Assembly (NCBI GenBank): GCA_023101725.1
Contig: JALJCO010009025.1
Coordinates: 620,001-684,000 of the forward strand
Direction: 5' to 3'
DNA from: Atherinomorus stipes
Lineage: Eukaryota; Chordata; Actinopteri; Atheriniformes; Atherinidae
DNA length: 64,000 nt
Numbering within the stretch: position 1 is the first letter of the stretch; every line of letters starts with the position of its first letter. This document shows positions 63,616-64,000 of the stretch, piece by piece. The notes beneath the pieces were generated by a model. The model ran no database searches. It was not told where the DNA came from and was given only the letters and a program-made list of their open reading frames with translations. Both the position numbers and the translations under genes were made by a program.

Positions 63616-64000
63616 TCTATCAGGCCCCAGGAAAGACACACAGCGGAACTTTTAGCTTTTTCTCAGTGACGCGCCCTCTATCAATGGCTAAACTAGCATC
63701 TTGCATCATACCTGTACTGTGAGCTCACTCCAGCCAGTAAAAGACAGTCTTGTCTTAACTCTTGTTCTTTTCTTTCCTCTCTTTCTTTTCCTCTCTTCCT
63801 CTGGTAATGTTTCCTTGCGTTTCTTTACCGAATCCGACCAGATGCGCGTTCAAAACACCTGCTGTGTTCAAATCTTCATATCCGTTTGCTTGTAAGTGAA
63901 GCGGTGCGCAACCAATAGTCGGCTGCAACGTCACAGCCCCATCCTGGATGAAAAACTTACATAGTACTGTTTCTGAGCCTCGGGATGCCTCTGGCCAGTG
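63616..64000. other. Non-coding end of window
   Basis: No gene. The 64-residue frame at 63701-63895 is pyrimidine-tract derived. Confidence 0.5.

Overview
The window looks like teleost (ray-finned fish) intergenic or intronic DNA. The base composition is AT-rich vertebrate type with many microsatellites. It carries pieces of L2, CR1/Rex1-type and RTE-type LINEs, a tRNA-derived SINE, hAT and PIF/Harbinger elements and several TTAA-flanked MITE families, a mix typical of percomorph fishes. I found no host protein-coding gene that I can defend: every long open frame is retroelement coding sequence, low-complexity sequence or chance. The species cannot be named from this sequence alone.

Layout, 1-10 kb: a tRNA-SINE (1620-1749, minus), two TTAA-flanked MITEs only 22 bp apart (1782-2456 and 2479-2871), a 2.3 kb inverted-repeat-bounded element with a multi-arm foldback cluster (3009-5336), a MITE nested in a hAT-like element (6325-7775), a second hAT-like element (8575-9513), a THAP-like zinc-finger remnant (about 9620-9756) and a 198 bp MITE (9866-10063). 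10-22 kb: mostly featureless AT-rich DNA, a homopolymer-rich block (12440-13560), a CpG-rich patch (15690-15965), a Myb-like transposon fragment (16190-16582) and an L2 3' end (16735-17300).

22-43 kb: an RTE-like LINE with a collapsed G-run interior (22160-23545), another SINE (23686-23890), a TTAA MITE (24487-25115), an extreme GC block of probably artefactual origin (25377-26283), a decayed L2 (28941-30056), a SINE tail (32775-32935), a LINE pre-RT fragment (35622-36115), a hAT-like MITE (36377-36872), a GC-rich strand-asymmetric retroelement end (39444-40795), a candidate CpG promoter region with a palindromic CRE (41400-42350), and a CR1/L2-type LINE (42432-43725).

43-64 kb: repeated MITEs of two TTAA families (44323-44808, 45585-46104, 55887-56364, 58284-58833) and one Harbinger family (49797-50394, 57396-58032), a Myb-like transposon copy (51191-51800) interrupted by a nearly perfect 217 bp hairpin, L2 3' ends (52670-52960 and 62101-62340), a Gypsy-type pol fragment (57085-57315), a compound tetranucleotide microsatellite (61806-62104) and a hAT copy with an 8-bp target duplication and a readable transposase C-terminus (62692-63615).

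The elements do not form a pathway. The most informative features are nested insertions, families with several copies inside one window, and four or five places where the sequence itself looks degraded (homopolymer runs), probably reflecting assembly or base-calling problems. No new gene system is claimed.
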